Origin: Streptosporangiaceae bacterium
GTDB lineage: Bacteria > Actinomycetota > Actinomycetes > Streptosporangiales > Streptosporangiaceae
NCBI GenBank assembly: GCA_030041135.1
Contig: JASHOL010000084.1
Span: forward strand, 1 to 43,454
DNA: 43,454 bases
Reading direction: 5' to 3'
Every line of letters starts with the position of its first letter. The stretch's first letter is position 1. The notes under the pieces were generated by a model that had not been told where the DNA came from, did no database searches, and saw only the letters and a program-made list of their open reading frames with translations. Shown here one piece after another: positions 43,385 through 43,454 of the stretch. A program made the translations under genes and the position numbers.

Positions 43385-43454
43385 TCGTGCAGCCTACGTA
43401 TCCCCTCGGTCGCCCGCGCTCCGCTGGCCGCTCCGGCCCGCCCGCCAGGCTCGC

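Overview
The window is chromosomal DNA of a high-GC actinobacterium. The evidence is G/C at almost every third codon position, frequent GTG starts, ATGA/GTGA stop-start overlaps, and a set of lineage-marker genes: the nine-gene atp operon with separate atpF and atpH, DUF2550, NucS, a FilP-like DivIVA/coiled-coil protein, DUF3039, and a short zinc-ribbon-like protein. From memory, the order atp operon - DUF2550 - PduO - nucS - filP - methylmalonyl-CoA epimerase - thiolase - meaB - MarR - icmA-like mutase - thioredoxin/TPR resembles the Streptomyces arrangement. The unfused atpF/atpH argues against Mycobacterium. A Streptomyces/Streptosporangiales-type filamentous actinomycete is the best guess. 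No plasmid, phage, CRISPR, rRNA or tRNA signature was seen.

Layout. 1-9064: tail of an unidentified upstream gene, a promoter region with a Crp-type site, then atpI-atpZ-like-atpB-E-F-H-A-G-D-C and DUF2550. 9109-9708: PduO cobalamin adenosyltransferase on the other strand. 9709-10560: an 850-base gene-free stretch, the most unusual part of the window. It holds a 15-base operator-like palindrome, a run of nested stems ending in a 15-bp perfect hairpin (candidate structured RNA or insertion-sequence end), and a 64-base inverted-repeat element whose ends look like IS256-type termini. 10561-15049: an accessory block (GMC oxidoreductase, aldehyde dehydrogenase, deaminase, GNAT) lying between the atp region and nucS. 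15226-20239: NucS, a 48-bp perfect palindrome, a formyl-THF cyclo-ligase-like protein, a small conserved protein, an APH-like kinase, a conserved hypothetical and a GlxA/AraC regulator. 20299-23011: D-erythronate dehydrogenase-like protein and a phosphoesterase without a signal peptide. 23147-27327: a run of + strand genes (3-hydroxyacyl-CoA dehydrogenase, zinc-ribbon-like protein, alpha/beta hydrolase, SDR, conserved actinobacterial protein) closed by a strong terminator. 27437-39177: FilP-like protein, then acyl-CoA metabolism (epimerase, thiolase, MeaB, B12-domain-less mutase) interleaved with a DUF2127 membrane protein, a degenerate ABC ATPase, a MarR regulator and a sigma factor/membrane beta-propeller pair. 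39191-43384: a second MarR regulator, YqgE, DUF3039, and an NAD-salvage group (nicotinamidase, YbaK, nicotinate phosphoribosyltransferase).

How the genes fit together. The first third is energy metabolism plus cobalamin activation. PduO makes adenosylcobalamin, the cofactor needed by the mutase at 36307-38118. MeaB protects that type of enzyme, and the epimerase and thiolase work in the same C4/C3 acyl-CoA interconversion. The mutase lacks a cobalamin-binding domain, so it must use a separate small subunit not encoded here. An almost symmetrical operator sits between its -10 element and its start codon. The best candidates for something undescribed are the 9993-10398 structured/repeat region, the 48-bp palindrome, the degenerate ABC ATPase, and the sigma factor/beta-propeller pair.
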